Positions 38,265 to 48,221 of a stretch of DNA of 64,000 nucleotides are shown here, piece after piece. The position numbers and the translations under genes were made by a program. The DNA is from Holosporales bacterium (lineage in GTDB: Bacteria; Pseudomonadota; Alphaproteobacteria; Holosporales; Holosporaceae), in contig CANHKV010000004.1 in NCBI GenBank assembly GCA_947461445.1, positions 1-64,000 of the forward strand, in the 5' to 3' direction. How positions within the stretch are numbered: the first letter of the stretch is position 1; each line of letters opens with the position of its first letter. The notes beneath the pieces are model-generated. The model saw only the letters and a list, made by a program, of their open reading frames with translations. It ran no database searches and was not told the origin of the DNA.

Positions 38265-38699
38265 AAAAATCATACTGTGAATATCATCTAGGCACAATGA
38301 GCTACTAAAATCTTGTGAGATCATCTATTTCTAATTTCAAATACATAGTCAAAGAAAGGCTGGAAAAATTGGGGTGGTTTTAGTCATTACAAACACTTGA
38401 AACTCTTACTTTCGCAAAGCATTTTTTCAGAAAAGAATATCTCATCTGGATTTTCAAGTAAAAAGATTCAAACCTCAGCATCATTGTAAAAAAATTATGG
38501 TATACCAGGTCCAAATTTATAATAACAGACAGATAAATCAATGATAAAATATTAAAAACAGACACCTTATGCATTTTAAATGCAATTTATGTTGTATTAT
38601 CAATGTTTATTGTGAATATTTTAAATTTTTTATAAGAAAGAAAGATCTATAATTTGAACATAGCGATCAACTGAAAAACACAACATGTCAACAGCATGG

Positions 38700-38765
38700 T
38701 GATATTTCAATGACTGATGTTGTGTGAGAGCTCAATAGCTCAATGATATTTCAACGACTGATGTT
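38700..38765. repeat. Direct repeat of 22 bp
   Basis: TGATATTTCAATGACTGATG plus TT at 38700-38721 recurs with one mismatch at 38744-38765, a spacing of 44 bp. Function unknown. Confidence 0.75.
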
Positions 38766-39097
38766 AACCAGATCCCTCATAAAAATACGAGGAATTATCC
38801 TCACAATCACCATGTTTTATATTTGATTTAGGTGTTTGTTATTCTGAACAACACTAATCACATTGCTGAATAAAACAGGTTGCTCAACTTTCTGTAAAAT
38901 ACTACAAAAAATTGACGTTTTGTTTGTCAAAGCATTCGTTTCAGAAGCAATATTACAGAATATTACAGAAAAAAATCACAACATCCCTAGTGTTTTTTTC
39001 ACTCAGAAGGAAATCAAAAGTTTTACTACAGGATTTCTCAAATAAATGGGATTAAATAAAACTTTAAAATAGCGTTTTTATGGTTTTATATTCTGAG

Positions 39098-39778
39098 TTA
39101 TGCTGTTGATTTTATCATGGGCACTGTTACAGAATGATCCAAGGGATTGAGATGGTTCAAAATAAACTGATGTACTGTATCGATAGGAAGGGTTCCATCT
39201 AATTCCAGTAAAACATTGTTATCTTTGTAATAACCAATCAAATCTGAAATACTCTCTTTATACACACGAAAACGCCGTTTCATGGCTTCTTGCTGATCAT
39301 CGTTACGTCGTACAAAGTTTGAACCCTGACAAATATTGCATAATATTGTCTCTCCCTCCTTAATGGAATAGGATGTTCCACATTGGGCACATTGAAAACG
39401 CTGCTGAATGCGTTGACTGAGAATGGTTTCAGGGACATTCAAAAAAATAGCTTTTTCTACAGCTGCATTACGACGCTTTAAGATATTCATCACATCAGGT
39501 ATTTGCATACTGTTTCTGGGTATGCCATCAAAAATAATGCGGTTAGACTGAATCCCCACTAAGTTTTCTTCAAAAATTTCACACACCAAAGCCCAATCTG
39601 GCATTTCACCAGAGTCCACAGCTTTTTGAATTTTTTGCCCCCTGGAGGTTTGTCCATTGATTTCGTTACGCAACAAGTCACCCATTCCCATCAAAGGAAT
39701 TTTTAACGAACGAGACAACAAACGCGCTTGGGTTCCTTTCCCAGAACCTGGTGGGCCCAAAAAAATAACGACTTCCAC
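39098..39778 (-). CDS. adk: Adenylate kinase with zinc-type lid
   Basis: It interconverts ATP + AMP and 2 ADP. The start chosen is GTG 39778, with AAAGGA upstream and the P-loop GPPGSGKGTQ at residue 7; this puts the family N terminus right, while an ATG at 39811 would add an unsupported leader inside secY. The lid carries four Cys (CAQC ... CNIC), typical of zinc-binding long-form kinases. AMP-binding DGIPRN and the lid RRNDD are present. A C-terminal extension of about 15 residues is unusual. It follows secY by 13 nt. Confidence 0.95.
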   Translation of the reverse strand: MEVVIFLGPPGSGKGTQARLLSRSLKIPLMGMGDLLRNEINGQTSRGQKIQKAVDSGEMPDWALVCEIFEENLVGIQSNRIIFDGIPRNSMQIPDVMNILKRRNAAVEKAIFLNVPETILSQRIQQRFQCAQCGTSYSIKEGETILCNICQGSNFVRRNDDQQEAMKRRFRVYKESISDLIGYYKDNNVLLELDGTLPIDTVHQFILNHLNPLDHSVTVPMIKSTA

Positions 39779-39791
39779 AATGTTTATCCTT

Positions 39792-41138
39792 TCATAGATT
39801 CTGATTGGCACCTTTTAGAGGCTCTGACCGACGTAATAACGACTTGTATTGATGAGAAATAATATAAGAGTGAACTTGAGAAATTAACTCTAAACTGACA
39901 CTAACCGAGATTAAAAAGCTTGTTCCCTGAAAAGGAAAGTTTAAATCAAAAATGATGTTCATTAAGTCTGGCATTATCACAACAAACGCAATATACCCTG
40001 CACCAATAACCGTTAATCGATTCAAAAGGTAAATAAAATAATCCCGAGTCATTATTCCTGGCCTATATCCTGGAATAAACGCCCCATTTTTTCTAAGGTT
40101 TTCAGCCGTTTCATCTGGATTAAAAACAATGGTTGTGTAAAAAAAGGCAAAGAATACGATTAACATAGTCTGAACCAACAAACCAATGGGGCCTCGATCT
40201 GAAAACAGGACAGAGAATATAGTGCTGACCACTGGAACAGTTTGCAACAACGGCCAATTACCCAAAAGCTTGAAAAAACCCAGCAACGTCGCTGCAAAAA
40301 TAGGAGAAAGAACACCAGATGCATTCAGTTTGAAGGGCATATAGGTTTGCTCTCCAGCATAAACACGCTGGCCAACTTGACGTTTTGGGTATTGTACAAT
40401 GACTTTTCTATAGGCGCGCTCCATAAAAACGATAAACGCAATAATGGCCACAGCAAAACCAACCGTCAATATCATTTGAGAGGAAGAAACCCCACCGGTC
40501 CGGCCCAATTCCAAAGTTCTAAAAATAGATCTGGGTAAATTGGCCATAATACCCGCATAAATAATCATAGAGGATCCATTGCCAATGCCCCGATTGGTAA
40601 TTTGCTCCCCTAACCACATTAAAAACAGGGTTGACCCAACAATGGTAACCAAGGTTGAGATATGAAAAAACAATCCAGGATCAAACACCACATTAGGCTG
40701 CATCATCAGAGCAGACGACATGGCCAGCGCCTGAAAAGACGCCAAGGCCACTGTTCCGTAACGGGTATATTGCGCCAGTTTACGTTTTCCGCTATCTCCT
40801 TCCTTTTTCAACGCCATAAAATGGGGAGAAATGGCTGACATCAACTGCACAATAATGCTGGCAGAGATATACGGCATCAAGTTCAGAACAAAAATACTCA
40901 TGCGTTCTAGGGCACCCCCAGAAACCATGTTAAACATGGCTAAAATGCCCTTTCCGCCATATTGCTGGGCCAACGCTTGCATTGCTGTTGCGTTAATGCC
41001 AGGCAAAGGAATATAGGTACCAAGACGATAAACAATCAACACACCCAGCATAAATAGGATGCGTTTTTGCAAATCTTTGGCTTGTGCCCATGATTTCCAA
41101 CTAAGATTGGCTAAAAATTGTTCTGAAACAGATGCCAT
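39792..41138 (-). CDS. secY: Protein translocase subunit SecY
   Basis: The channel of the Sec translocon. The 448 residues give ten helices and the family motifs: RILFMLGVLIVYRLGTYIPLPGI at the start, the plug and helix-2 region, and the cytoplasmic loop with QRVYAGEQTYMPFK. The last helices carry TTIVFNPDETAENLRKNGAFIPGYRPG. It lies 6 nt after rplO and 13 nt before adk, as in the spc operon. Confidence 0.97.
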   Translation of the reverse strand: MASVSEQFLANLSWKSWAQAKDLQKRILFMLGVLIVYRLGTYIPLPGINATAMQALAQQYGGKGILAMFNMVSGGALERMSIFVLNLMPYISASIIVQLMSAISPHFMALKKEGDSGKRKLAQYTRYGTVALASFQALAMSSALMMQPNVVFDPGLFFHISTLVTIVGSTLFLMWLGEQITNRGIGNGSSMIIYAGIMANLPRSIFRTLELGRTGGVSSSQMILTVGFAVAIIAFIVFMERAYRKVIVQYPKRQVGQRVYAGEQTYMPFKLNASGVLSPIFAATLLGFFKLLGNWPLLQTVPVVSTIFSVLFSDRGPIGLLVQTMLIVFFAFFYTTIVFNPDETAENLRKNGAFIPGYRPGIMTRDYFIYLLNRLTVIGAGYIAFVVIMPDLMNIIFDLNFPFQGTSFLISVSVSLELISQVHSYIISHQYKSLLRRSEPLKGANQNL

Positions 41139-41144
41139 GAACGA

Positions 41145-41606
41145 TTATCCTTTTACACAAGTAACTTGACCCCCAAGCCCTTCTATTTCCGATCGCGCCT
41201 TTTGACTGATTCCTGAAACAGTACAATGGATTTTATGCGTCAAAGACCCCTTGGCCAATACCCGCACCCCATCTCTGGCATTCTTGAAAAAACCAGCGCT
41301 TTTCATGGCGTCGATATCAATATTTTGACCCGCAGTCAAACGTCCTTCTTCTATAGCCGCCTGAATTTGACCTAAATTCACCTCAACAAAATTTAACCGA
41401 TGAATATTCACAAATCCACGCTTTGGCAAACGACGAGATAATGGGGTTTGACCACCCTGAAACCCCTTTAAACGCACACCAGATCGGGCTGTTTGACCCT
41501 TTCCACCACGACCAGAGGTTTTACCCTTACCACTACCTAAACCACGACCCACCAGTTGTTTTCTTTTATGAGCCCCCGGGTTATCCCTTATTTCACATAA
41601 TTTCAT
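41145..41606 (-). CDS. rplO: 50S ribosomal protein L15
   Basis: The 153-residue L15 starts at ATG 41606 ([20 protein letters not shown]) and carries the glycine-rich [19 protein letters not shown] and FEGGQTPL-like [17 protein letters not shown] motifs. Its ATG overlaps the rpmD stop (ATGA), so the two are coupled. Confidence 0.97.
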   Translation of the reverse strand: MKLCEIRDNPGAHKRKQLVGRGLGSGKGKTSGRGGKGQTARSGVRLKGFQGGQTPLSRRLPKRGFVNIHRLNFVEVNLGQIQAAIEEGRLTAGQNIDIDAMKSAGFFKNARDGVRVLAKGSLTHKIHCTVSGISQKARSEIEGLGGQVTCVKG

Positions 41607-41785
41607 GACGCATTGTCCTCTGATATAATTTTGACCAAATGAGCAACTTTTCTTAACATTCCTCGAATGCACGGATTATCTTGAACCTCCACAACATGAC
41701 CAATGCGACGAAGACCCAATGTTTCTACGGTGCTGCGCTGGCGAACAGTTGTCCGAATAACGCTTCTATATTGCTGAATACGCAT
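41603..41785 (-). CDS. rpmD: 50S ribosomal protein L30
   Basis: A 60-residue L30 from ATG 41785, with [20 protein letters not shown] and [20 protein letters not shown], normal for the family. Its start overlaps the rpsE stop by one base (TGATG) and its stop overlaps the rplO start. Confidence 0.95.
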   Translation of the reverse strand: MRIQQYRSVIRTTVRQRSTVETLGLRRIGHVVEVQDNPCIRGMLRKVAHLVKIISEDNAS

Positions 41786-42315
41786 CAAGCTTCGACCTCC
41801 TGCATAGGACTGGTATTAAAGAGTTCTGCTACCTTCTTTCCTCGCTTCATTGCCACCATGCGGGGTGTCTCAATAGAGCGCAACGCTTGCAAAGTCGCCT
41901 TGACCACGTTATGGGGATTGTTTGAATTCAAAACTTTGGCAACCACATCTTGAATGCCCAAAACTTCGAAAATAAAACGCATAGCACCACCCGCAATCAC
42001 GCCCGTCCCCTTGGGGGCAGATCGGATATAAACTTTTCCTGCTCCGAAAGATCCGTGAATGTCCTGATGGATGGTCCGACCTTCTTTTATAGGAACCTTC
42101 TCCATGGATCGGGATGCGATATCCGTAGCTTTTTTAATGGCATCGGGCACCTCCTTTGCTTTTCCAACAGCATATCCAATCATTCCTTTTCCGTCCCCCA
42201 CAACCACCAAAACAGAAAATGTAAATCGTTTTCCGCCTTTGACGACTTTGGAAACACGGGAAACAGAAACATTACGCCGTAACAGCTCTTTTTCAGTTTT
42301 AACGCGCTTGACCAT
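41785..42315 (-). CDS. rpsE: 30S ribosomal protein S5
   Basis: The 176-residue S5 has the N-terminal [25 protein letters not shown] motif and the [20 protein letters not shown] domain. It is the first gene in this block; rplR (L18), which normally precedes it, is not there. No clear promoter was pinned down in the 94 nt before it. Confidence 0.97.
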   Translation of the reverse strand: MVKRVKTEKELLRRNVSVSRVSKVVKGGKRFTFSVLVVVGDGKGMIGYAVGKAKEVPDAIKKATDIASRSMEKVPIKEGRTIHQDIHGSFGAGKVYIRSAPKGTGVIAGGAMRFIFEVLGIQDVVAKVLNSNNPHNVVKATLQALRSIETPRMVAMKRGKKVAELFNTSPMQEVEA

Positions 42316-42409
42316 TGTTTAGACATAAAATAAGTTTCACCCATGTTACCACCTTTGTTCGTACTTATAAAGCCCCCCAAGCAATCTGCCTGAAAACAAA
42401 ACCCTGACC

Positions 42410-42619
42410 TTAATCCTTTGGATAACAATACCGCAGAGGTTTGCACGATACTGTTTGGACCAACGGCTGCCCATTGCATCCCTTAAAATATACTGTTCTG
42501 GTTTGTATTTCTGCCGGCATCGGATCTGTTTTTTTGCCACAACCATATAAAATAATGCCCCCACACAGCATAATGGCGCGTACCCACCCTTGTCCCGGGC
42601 AGATGTTATGCCTGCGCAT
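42410..42619 (-). CDS. Small lipoprotein, LptM-like
   Basis: A 69-residue protein from ATG 42619, with a positively charged start and a hydrophobic core ending in a lipobox (IILYGC, Cys27). The mature part starts CGKKTDPMPAE. The Cys-Gly-Lys-Lys-x-x-Pro start is like the short LptM/YifL lipoproteins that help LptD folding, which read CG-K-G-P. The rest is short and unfamiliar, with three further Cys. Alternative starts at 42727 or 42571. It sits just upstream of rpsE on the same strand. Confidence 0.5.
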   Translation of the reverse strand: MRRHNICPGQGWVRAIMLCGGIILYGCGKKTDPMPAEIQTRTVYFKGCNGQPLVQTVSCKPLRYCYPKD

Positions 42620-42853
42620 TCCTGTTAACCGATTGCAGCCCACCTGACGGGTAAAGATCCTTCCGAATCCTGACTTTTTCAAGATAAAATATCCCACAGT
42701 GATTCTGTCCTTTTTAAGAAATTTCATTTAGAATAGCAAAAATACAGCCCTATATCATAAAATGAGGCCGATGGTGTAAGTTTTTTTCAAAAAGCGGTCT
42801 GGGGTGAGTTAAAAAAACATTGTACAACTATGCATATATATGGGGAGTCAAAA

Positions 42854-43579
42854 ATGATGATTTTGGGATTTAAAAACAGGGCTTTGGCCATTTTGGGCAC
42901 ACTCGTGATCTCTGTTTCAGCCGCGCCACCCAGTACTTCCCTCAACCCTTCTCCGGCTAACTCTGCTGTGGTTCATGTGAAAAATGGAGTTAAGCCCTCC
43001 AAAACCACCCAACCGCAAAAACCAGACGAGGCAAATGCCGATTGGTTGGATATGAATTTACGGGATGTTTCGGGCAAAAATACGACATTAAGACAGTGGT
43101 TTCAAAAGAATACCAAGCCTGTTCTTTTGGTGTTATCTGCCACATGGTGTCCCCCATGCATGCATGAACTCCCCTTTTTGGCATCCATGAAAAAAACATT
43201 GGCGGACAAACTGGATGTATGGATCGTTTTTGTGGATGAAATCATGAATTCTGATAAGAAAAATCCTCAACTGAAACCCAGTTTACAAAAATTTCATCAT
43301 GCTCCCTACACTCTAGCCATGTATTACGCGTCACAGGCCCCTGGGATTATGAATAAAAAAGGCTTACTTGGCCTGCCCTCGTTTTTGTTGTTTTCACCAA
43401 GCGGTGCTATTTTGCATACGGATACTGGTGCAAAACAGTGGGGCAATGCATCGGTTCAAAATAAACTGTTAAGCCACATCACAGATAACAATTTATCTAA
43501 GGGATCAGCCAAAACCGCTGTTCAGAAAAAACCACAATATACGGCCAAAGACAACAAAAGCGCAAAAGTAGATCGCTGA
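42854..43579 (+). CDS. TlpA/ResA-like periplasmic thioredoxin
   Basis: A thiol-disulfide protein with a signal segment (residues 1-23, MMILGFKNRALAILGTLVIS), a Pro/Ser/Lys-rich linker (about 25-65), and a thioredoxin domain (about 70-215) with the redox site WCPPC in SATWCPPCMHELPF, followed by LPSFLLFSPSG with the cis-Pro. A Lys-rich tail closes the protein (about 215-241). Such proteins reduce apocytochrome c or other periplasmic Cys. ATG 42854 was chosen as the start of the signal peptide. No cytochrome genes are near. Confidence 0.87.
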   Translation: MMILGFKNRALAILGTLVISVSAAPPSTSLNPSPANSAVVHVKNGVKPSKTTQPQKPDEANADWLDMNLRDVSGKNTTLRQWFQKNTKPVLLVLSATWCPPCMHELPFLASMKKTLADKLDVWIVFVDEIMNSDKKNPQLKPSLQKFHHAPYTLAMYYASQAPGIMNKKGLLGLPSFLLFSPSGAILHTDTGAKQWGNASVQNKLLSHITDNNLSKGSAKTAVQKKPQYTAKDNKSAKVDR

Positions 43580-43706
43580 AAATGACCCCGTCTTTTGACC
43601 TCAAACAAAAACCATTCTTGCCTAATGTTGTAAAAAAGAGAACGTACAGTCAGATTTTTGAAAAAAACCGAACCCATTGAACCCTAAACCTTTACAGGAT
43701 TTGACT

Positions 43707-44813
43707 ATGAATCACAATAAAATCATAATTTGGATCGCCCTGTTATCCGTTGCAACCATAGGCGGTGTCACTTTATGGAGAACTCTTTCCGTAAAAAAGG
43801 CAGAGTCTACGAAATATAAGATGCCACCAAAGATTGTTGAATGCATTGTGGTTGAAAAATCCGATATTTCTCGCAAAAAAACATTTTCTGGTGTATTGAA
43901 ATCATCTGACAGCATTTCTTTGGTCAGTGAAAACCATGGTCGTATAGAAAAAATCAACTGTAAACAAGGGGATTTTGTTAAAAAAGGACAGATGTTATTT
44001 CAGATGGATTCCATGAAGGCCATGGCAGAGTTGCAAGAAGCCAAAGCCAACTTAAAAGTCTTTAAAATCGATTATGATCGCAAGAAAAATCTCCATCGTA
44101 AAAAAGCTCTGGCCCTATCAGAGTTGGAGAAATCAGAGGGTGCCTTTTTACAGGCCTGCGGACGACTGAAAAAAGCTCAGGCCGATTACACCAGCACAAT
44201 CATTACGGCCCCATTTGATGGACAAATAGGCCTCTTTTCTTTGTCTATTGGCACCCACGTTTCCCCCAATCAAGAACTGGCGCGCTTGATTTCTTTTCGT
44301 CCATTGGTGGTGGAATTCCAAGTCCCTGAATCCGAACGGAATTACATCAAAGAGGGACAAAATATCGATGTTTTATCAGAATTATTGGACGAACTGCCTG
44401 TTTCTGCAACGATTACAGCCATCAACCCTTATTCTGATCCCACCACACACACGGTTCAAGTGAAAGGAACCCTAAGCCAAGAGAGCTCTAAATTGCGCGA
44501 TGGCGCCTTTGCCCATGTGACCATGACCCTAGGTGAAGCCCGAGACTGTATCGTTGTTCCTCAAGAAGCCATCATTCGTGAAGGTGATTTTGATTATGCC
44601 TATAAACTGTCTGATGGACGTGCAAATAAAGTAGAAGTCAGTATTGGATATCATGATGGCAGTCGGGTTCAAATCGAATCTGGTCTTGAACCAGGCACCA
44701 CGCTGATCATCGACCCCGTAGAAGAATTATTCGATGGTATGCAGGTAAAACCTGTAAGCGAACCCACTGACACCTTTGCCAAATCCAGTGCCAATCAACG
44801 TCAAGGAGGCTAG
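43707..44813 (+). CDS. RND efflux periplasmic adaptor (MFP)
   Basis: The membrane-fusion protein links an RND pump to the outer-membrane channel. The 368-residue protein from ATG 43707 has one N-terminal helix (residues 6-22, IIWIALLSVATIGGVTL), a lipoyl-like half (KINCKQGDFVKKGQMLFQMD), a short alpha-hairpin (about 105-160, AKANLKVFKIDYDRKK), the second lipoyl half (ITAPFDGQIGLFSLSIGTHV), and beta-barrel and membrane-proximal domains. The short hairpin suggests the MdtA/AcrA-like type. Its stop is 3 nt before the pump start. Confidence 0.93.
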   Translation: MNHNKIIIWIALLSVATIGGVTLWRTLSVKKAESTKYKMPPKIVECIVVEKSDISRKKTFSGVLKSSDSISLVSENHGRIEKINCKQGDFVKKGQMLFQMDSMKAMAELQEAKANLKVFKIDYDRKKNLHRKKALALSELEKSEGAFLQACGRLKKAQADYTSTIITAPFDGQIGLFSLSIGTHVSPNQELARLISFRPLVVEFQVPESERNYIKEGQNIDVLSELLDELPVSATITAINPYSDPTTHTVQVKGTLSQESSKLRDGAFAHVTMTLGEARDCIVVPQEAIIREGDFDYAYKLSDGRANKVEVSIGYHDGSRVQIESGLEPGTTLIIDPVEELFDGMQVKPVSEPTDTFAKSSANQRQGG

Positions 44814-44816
44814 TTC

Positions 44817-47800
44817 ATGTCCCATTCTCCTAATCAGTCGTCTTTCAGCGATTTTTTCATTTATCGCCCAGTTTTTTCATGGGTTTTAAATATCATTGTT
44901 GTTCTTTTGGGCATCACCGCATTCTTTCAGCTGTCCACACGACAATACCCATTAACGGAAAGCACTACCATCAGTGTTCGAACCACCATGGATGGCTCTG
45001 GAAAAGTCCTAGAGCAGCAAATCACCAAGCCATTAGAGGATGCCTTGTCTGCTCTGCAGGGATTGGATTCTATGAAAAGCACCACACAAAAAGGTGAGTC
45101 AAAAATCTATTTAATGTTTAAGGAACAGCGATCGGCTGATGGGGCATCGGCTGATGTTCGAGATACGGTGAGTAAGGCAAAAACAAAATTGCCAGAAGGT
45201 GCGGAAATAGAAGTCACCAAAGGAAATGTGGACTCCCCATCCATTATGGAGGTGGCTCTTACGGGGAGTGGAAAGGTTTCTCTGGTTGATCTGTATTACG
45301 GCGCTGATAATATATTGAAAAGCGCCATAGAATCCGTACCCGGAGTATCCACCGTAGAAGTGTTTGGTGGAAGCGAAATTCAAATGAATATCGTCTTGGA
45401 TCCCATCAAAATGGCGTCGTACAACATCACATCTTCGGACGTGGCCCAGGCATTGCGCAATCAAAACTTTCAAAAATCTGCGGGTCAAATTAAAGAGGTT
45501 GCACGTGAATTTAACTTAACCACTCAGGCTAGATTAAAAACACCTGGAGAATTTAGAAATATTCTTGTGGGCAAACACGAGGATCGTTTGATTCGGATAT
45601 CGGATATTGGGATTGTAAATATAGAACCCAAAGAAGAGCAAATGTCCATTTATTACAACAGCGAACCTGCTGTATCTCTGACCATTCGTGCGCAATCCAA
45701 TGCCAACCCCATAGAAATTTCAAAAGAAGTTCAAAAACGTCTAGACGAATATAAATCGCGCCTGCCAAAAGGAACCGAGATCCATATTGCTATGGATAAA
45801 TCTATATTTATCCAAGACTCTATTCATCAGGTTTATCGTGCGTTAATCGAAGCCGTTGTTCTGGTTTTGTTGGTGGTGTTTGTATTCTTACGTTCTGTAA
45901 AAGCATCTCTGGTTCCACTGGTGACCATCCCTATTGCGTTGATTGGTGCCTTTTTCTTAATGTATTTGATGGGATTTACCATCAACGTGTTATCCCTTCT
46001 TGCCTTGGTTTTAGCCATTGGTTTGGTGGTGGATGACGCCATCATTGTTTTGGAAAACATTTATCGGTATATGGAGCGGGGAAAGAGTGCGTTTGAAGCA
46101 GCGATTTTGGGAACTCGGGAAATTCAGTTTTCTGTGATTGCCATGACCATTACCTTGGCTGCGGTGTACGCACCCATTGCGTTGGCCCCTGGTGTCATTG
46201 GTAAAGTGTTCAAAGAATTTGCCCTAACGCTGGCTGGCGCCGTCATTGTTTCTGGATTTACAGCCTTGACCCTGTCACCTGTAATGTGTGCAAAATTATT
46301 GAAAAATCAGGCCATGGGGCACCACGGTTCTGACCAAGGATCTGGGTTTTGGGGACATTTATCCTATGGGATCGAAAAAGTCTTTCTGAAATGTGATGCG
46401 CTGTATCTGCGTGGTGTGACGGCCTCGTTGCGTAAAAAAACATTGATTTTGTTTCTTTCGGCGGTGTTTTCTATTTCGTCTGGATTGCTGGGGTGGCATT
46501 ACCTGAAAAAAGAACTTTCCCCTGTCATGGACGAGGGATTGATATCAGGAAAATTTATACCTGCCCCATCCATGAACTTGACGTATATTAAAAAGCGTGC
46601 CAGTCAGATTGATGCGTTGTTAAAAAAGCATCCAGAATTAAACACACGATTGATGACCCTTCAAAGTGGGGATTACTCATTGACCAAGAGCGCTCTGTCT
46701 TCTTGGGAGGCGAGATCACGTCCTTGTGTAGACATTGTTAAAGACATCAATGAGGATTCAGAAAGCCTGTTGGGTTTGATGTACAGGGCGCGCTGTGTCA
46801 ACAGCTCTTTATTATCATCAGCAGAAAGTCAATTTCCTTTGTCGTTCGAAATTTTAACCCATAAATCAGCAGAAGACCTGATTAAAATGGGGCGCATTGT
46901 TCGCCGTCAGCTGAAACAATGGCCTGGTGTTGTACGTTTAGACGAATCCGAAACCATGCAAATGGATGAATACGAAATCATCATTAATCGTGATCGCATT
47001 GACCAATTGGGCATTGATCCAGAGGAAATATCCCGCACATTATCCACGCTGGTTCGTGGATCAGATATTGGTACGTTTGAGAAAGATGCCCGGGTTTGCC
47101 CAGTTCATGTTCGAATTGCTGCATCATCTCTAAGTTCTATCGAGGGAATTTCATCCATTTTTGTCAGAGGTAAAGATACCAATAACAGAGATGTGATGGT
47201 TCCGCTGAGTGAAATCATTACCATTTCCATGAAAAAGGGGGATTCATCCATTGAACATTCTATGAAAAACAGATCTTTTAGAATTGATGCTGCATTGAGA
47301 TCTGATGCCAGCTTGGCGGATACCTATTTGGAATTTAAAGACCATATTATGGCCAATGTTTTGCCACCAGAATACAGCCTAGAGCCCAGTGGCGAATTGG
47401 AAAGTTATTTTAAAGAGCAGGGATCCATTTATTTGATTTTCGGTTTGGCATTGGTCTTTATTTTTTTGGTCATGGCCGCACAATTTGAAAGTATACGTGA
47501 TCCACTGATTATTTTAATTAGCGTTCCTTTGGCGCTGGGTGGGGCTTTGCTGTGTCTGTTTTTACTGAAATCAGGCAGCATTAATGTGTACAGTCAAATT
47601 GGATTAATTACGTTAATTGGATTGATCACAAAACACGGTATTTTGTTGGTGGATTTTGCAAATCAAGCCAAAGAAAAGGGTGTATCCACAACAGTGGCCA
47701 TTTTGGAATCGTGCCAATTGCGATTGCGCCCTATTTTAATGACGACCTTTGCTATGGTTTTAGGAGCCATTCCTCTGGCCATAGCCACAGGTGCGGGATC

Positions 47801-47948
47801 AGAAGCTCGACGTCAAATTGGTGTGGTTATTGTGGGTGGTATGAGCATTGGAACACTGTTTACCCTGTTTGTTGTCCCCATTTTGTATGTGGTCTTCAGT
47901 CGTCCTGGTAAACAGGGCATACCCACGACACCTGGGATAAAAGGATAA
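44817..47948 (+). CDS. RND efflux pump, AcrB-type
   Basis: The inner-membrane proton-driven pump of a tripartite system. The 1043 residues and twelve helices fit the HAE1 family. Helix 4 carries the proton-relay GLVVDDAIIVLENIYRYME (two Asp), the periplasmic porter domain follows the first helix (LDSMKSTTQKG), and the second half repeats the architecture (FLVMAAQFESIRDPLIIL and helix 10 GLITKHGILLVDFA). The ribosome site AAGGAGG (44803-44809) is ideal. The outer-membrane partner (TolC type) is not in the window. The substrate is unknown. Confidence 0.95.
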   Translation: MSHSPNQSSFSDFFIYRPVFSWVLNIIVVLLGITAFFQLSTRQYPLTESTTISVRTTMDGSGKVLEQQITKPLEDALSALQGLDSMKSTTQKGESKIYLMFKEQRSADGASADVRDTVSKAKTKLPEGAEIEVTKGNVDSPSIMEVALTGSGKVSLVDLYYGADNILKSAIESVPGVSTVEVFGGSEIQMNIVLDPIKMASYNITSSDVAQALRNQNFQKSAGQIKEVAREFNLTTQARLKTPGEFRNILVGKHEDRLIRISDIGIVNIEPKEEQMSIYYNSEPAVSLTIRAQSNANPIEISKEVQKRLDEYKSRLPKGTEIHIAMDKSIFIQDSIHQVYRALIEAVVLVLLVVFVFLRSVKASLVPLVTIPIALIGAFFLMYLMGFTINVLSLLALVLAIGLVVDDAIIVLENIYRYMERGKSAFEAAILGTREIQFSVIAMTITLAAVYAPIALAPGVIGKVFKEFALTLAGAVIVSGFTALTLSPVMCAKLLKNQAMGHHGSDQGSGFWGHLSYGIEKVFLKCDALYLRGVTASLRKKTLILFLSAVFSISSGLLGWHYLKKELSPVMDEGLISGKFIPAPSMNLTYIKKRASQIDALLKKHPELNTRLMTLQSGDYSLTKSALSSWEARSRPCVDIVKDINEDSESLLGLMYRARCVNSSLLSSAESQFPLSFEILTHKSAEDLIKMGRIVRRQLKQWPGVVRLDESETMQMDEYEIIINRDRIDQLGIDPEEISRTLSTLVRGSDIGTFEKDARVCPVHVRIAASSLSSIEGISSIFVRGKDTNNRDVMVPLSEIITISMKKGDSSIEHSMKNRSFRIDAALRSDASLADTYLEFKDHIMANVLPPEYSLEPSGELESYFKEQGSIYLIFGLALVFIFLVMAAQFESIRDPLIILISVPLALGGALLCLFLLKSGSINVYSQIGLITLIGLITKHGILLVDFANQAKEKGVSTTVAILESCQLRLRPILMTTFAMVLGAIPLAIATGAGSEARRQIGVVIVGGMSIGTLFTLFVVPILYVVFSRPGKQGIPTTPGIKG

Positions 47949-47988
47949 GGTTGATAGGGGGGGGGTGCTATGTCACCCCTCTGGGGGT

Positions 47989-48119
47989 GGTTGAAGCGTT
48001 TGTGGGGGCCTGCCCAGAAAAACCCTGTGGGGTTGTGGTTGTGGTTGTGGTTGTGGTTGAGCGTGCAGAAGGTGGTTGAAGATGCGGAATCTGGTTGAAG
48101 CGTTTGTGGGGGCCTGCCC
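47989..48119. repeat. 27-bp direct repeat and GGTTGT short repeat after the RND gene
   Basis: GGTTGAAGCGTTTGTGGGGG plus CCTGCCC occurs at 47989-48015 and again at 48093-48119. Between them is a short array of GGTTGT (48031-48059, about 4.8 copies). The region is G-rich on the plus strand and has no gene. Confidence 0.85.
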
Positions 48120-48221
48120 CCCTCTCTGGGGGACTAGATAGAGTGGGATTTAGGTTCTACCCTGCCCCTCTGGAGTTGCTTCCAAAGAGATTGGGGGGCT
48201 CCTCCACCCCATCTTGTGGCC

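Larger units (their letters stand above)
38096..39097. other. 1-kb AT-rich stretch without a convincing gene
   Basis: It holds the GCCGAT array (38204-38263) and a diverged 22-bp direct repeat. An open frame of about 60 codons (38863-39045) lacks a ribosome site and similarity; it could be a gene remnant, since its amino-acid texture (TGCSTFCKILQKIDVLFVKA) looks protein-like. No tRNA, small RNA or strong terminator was seen. Confidence 0.5.
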
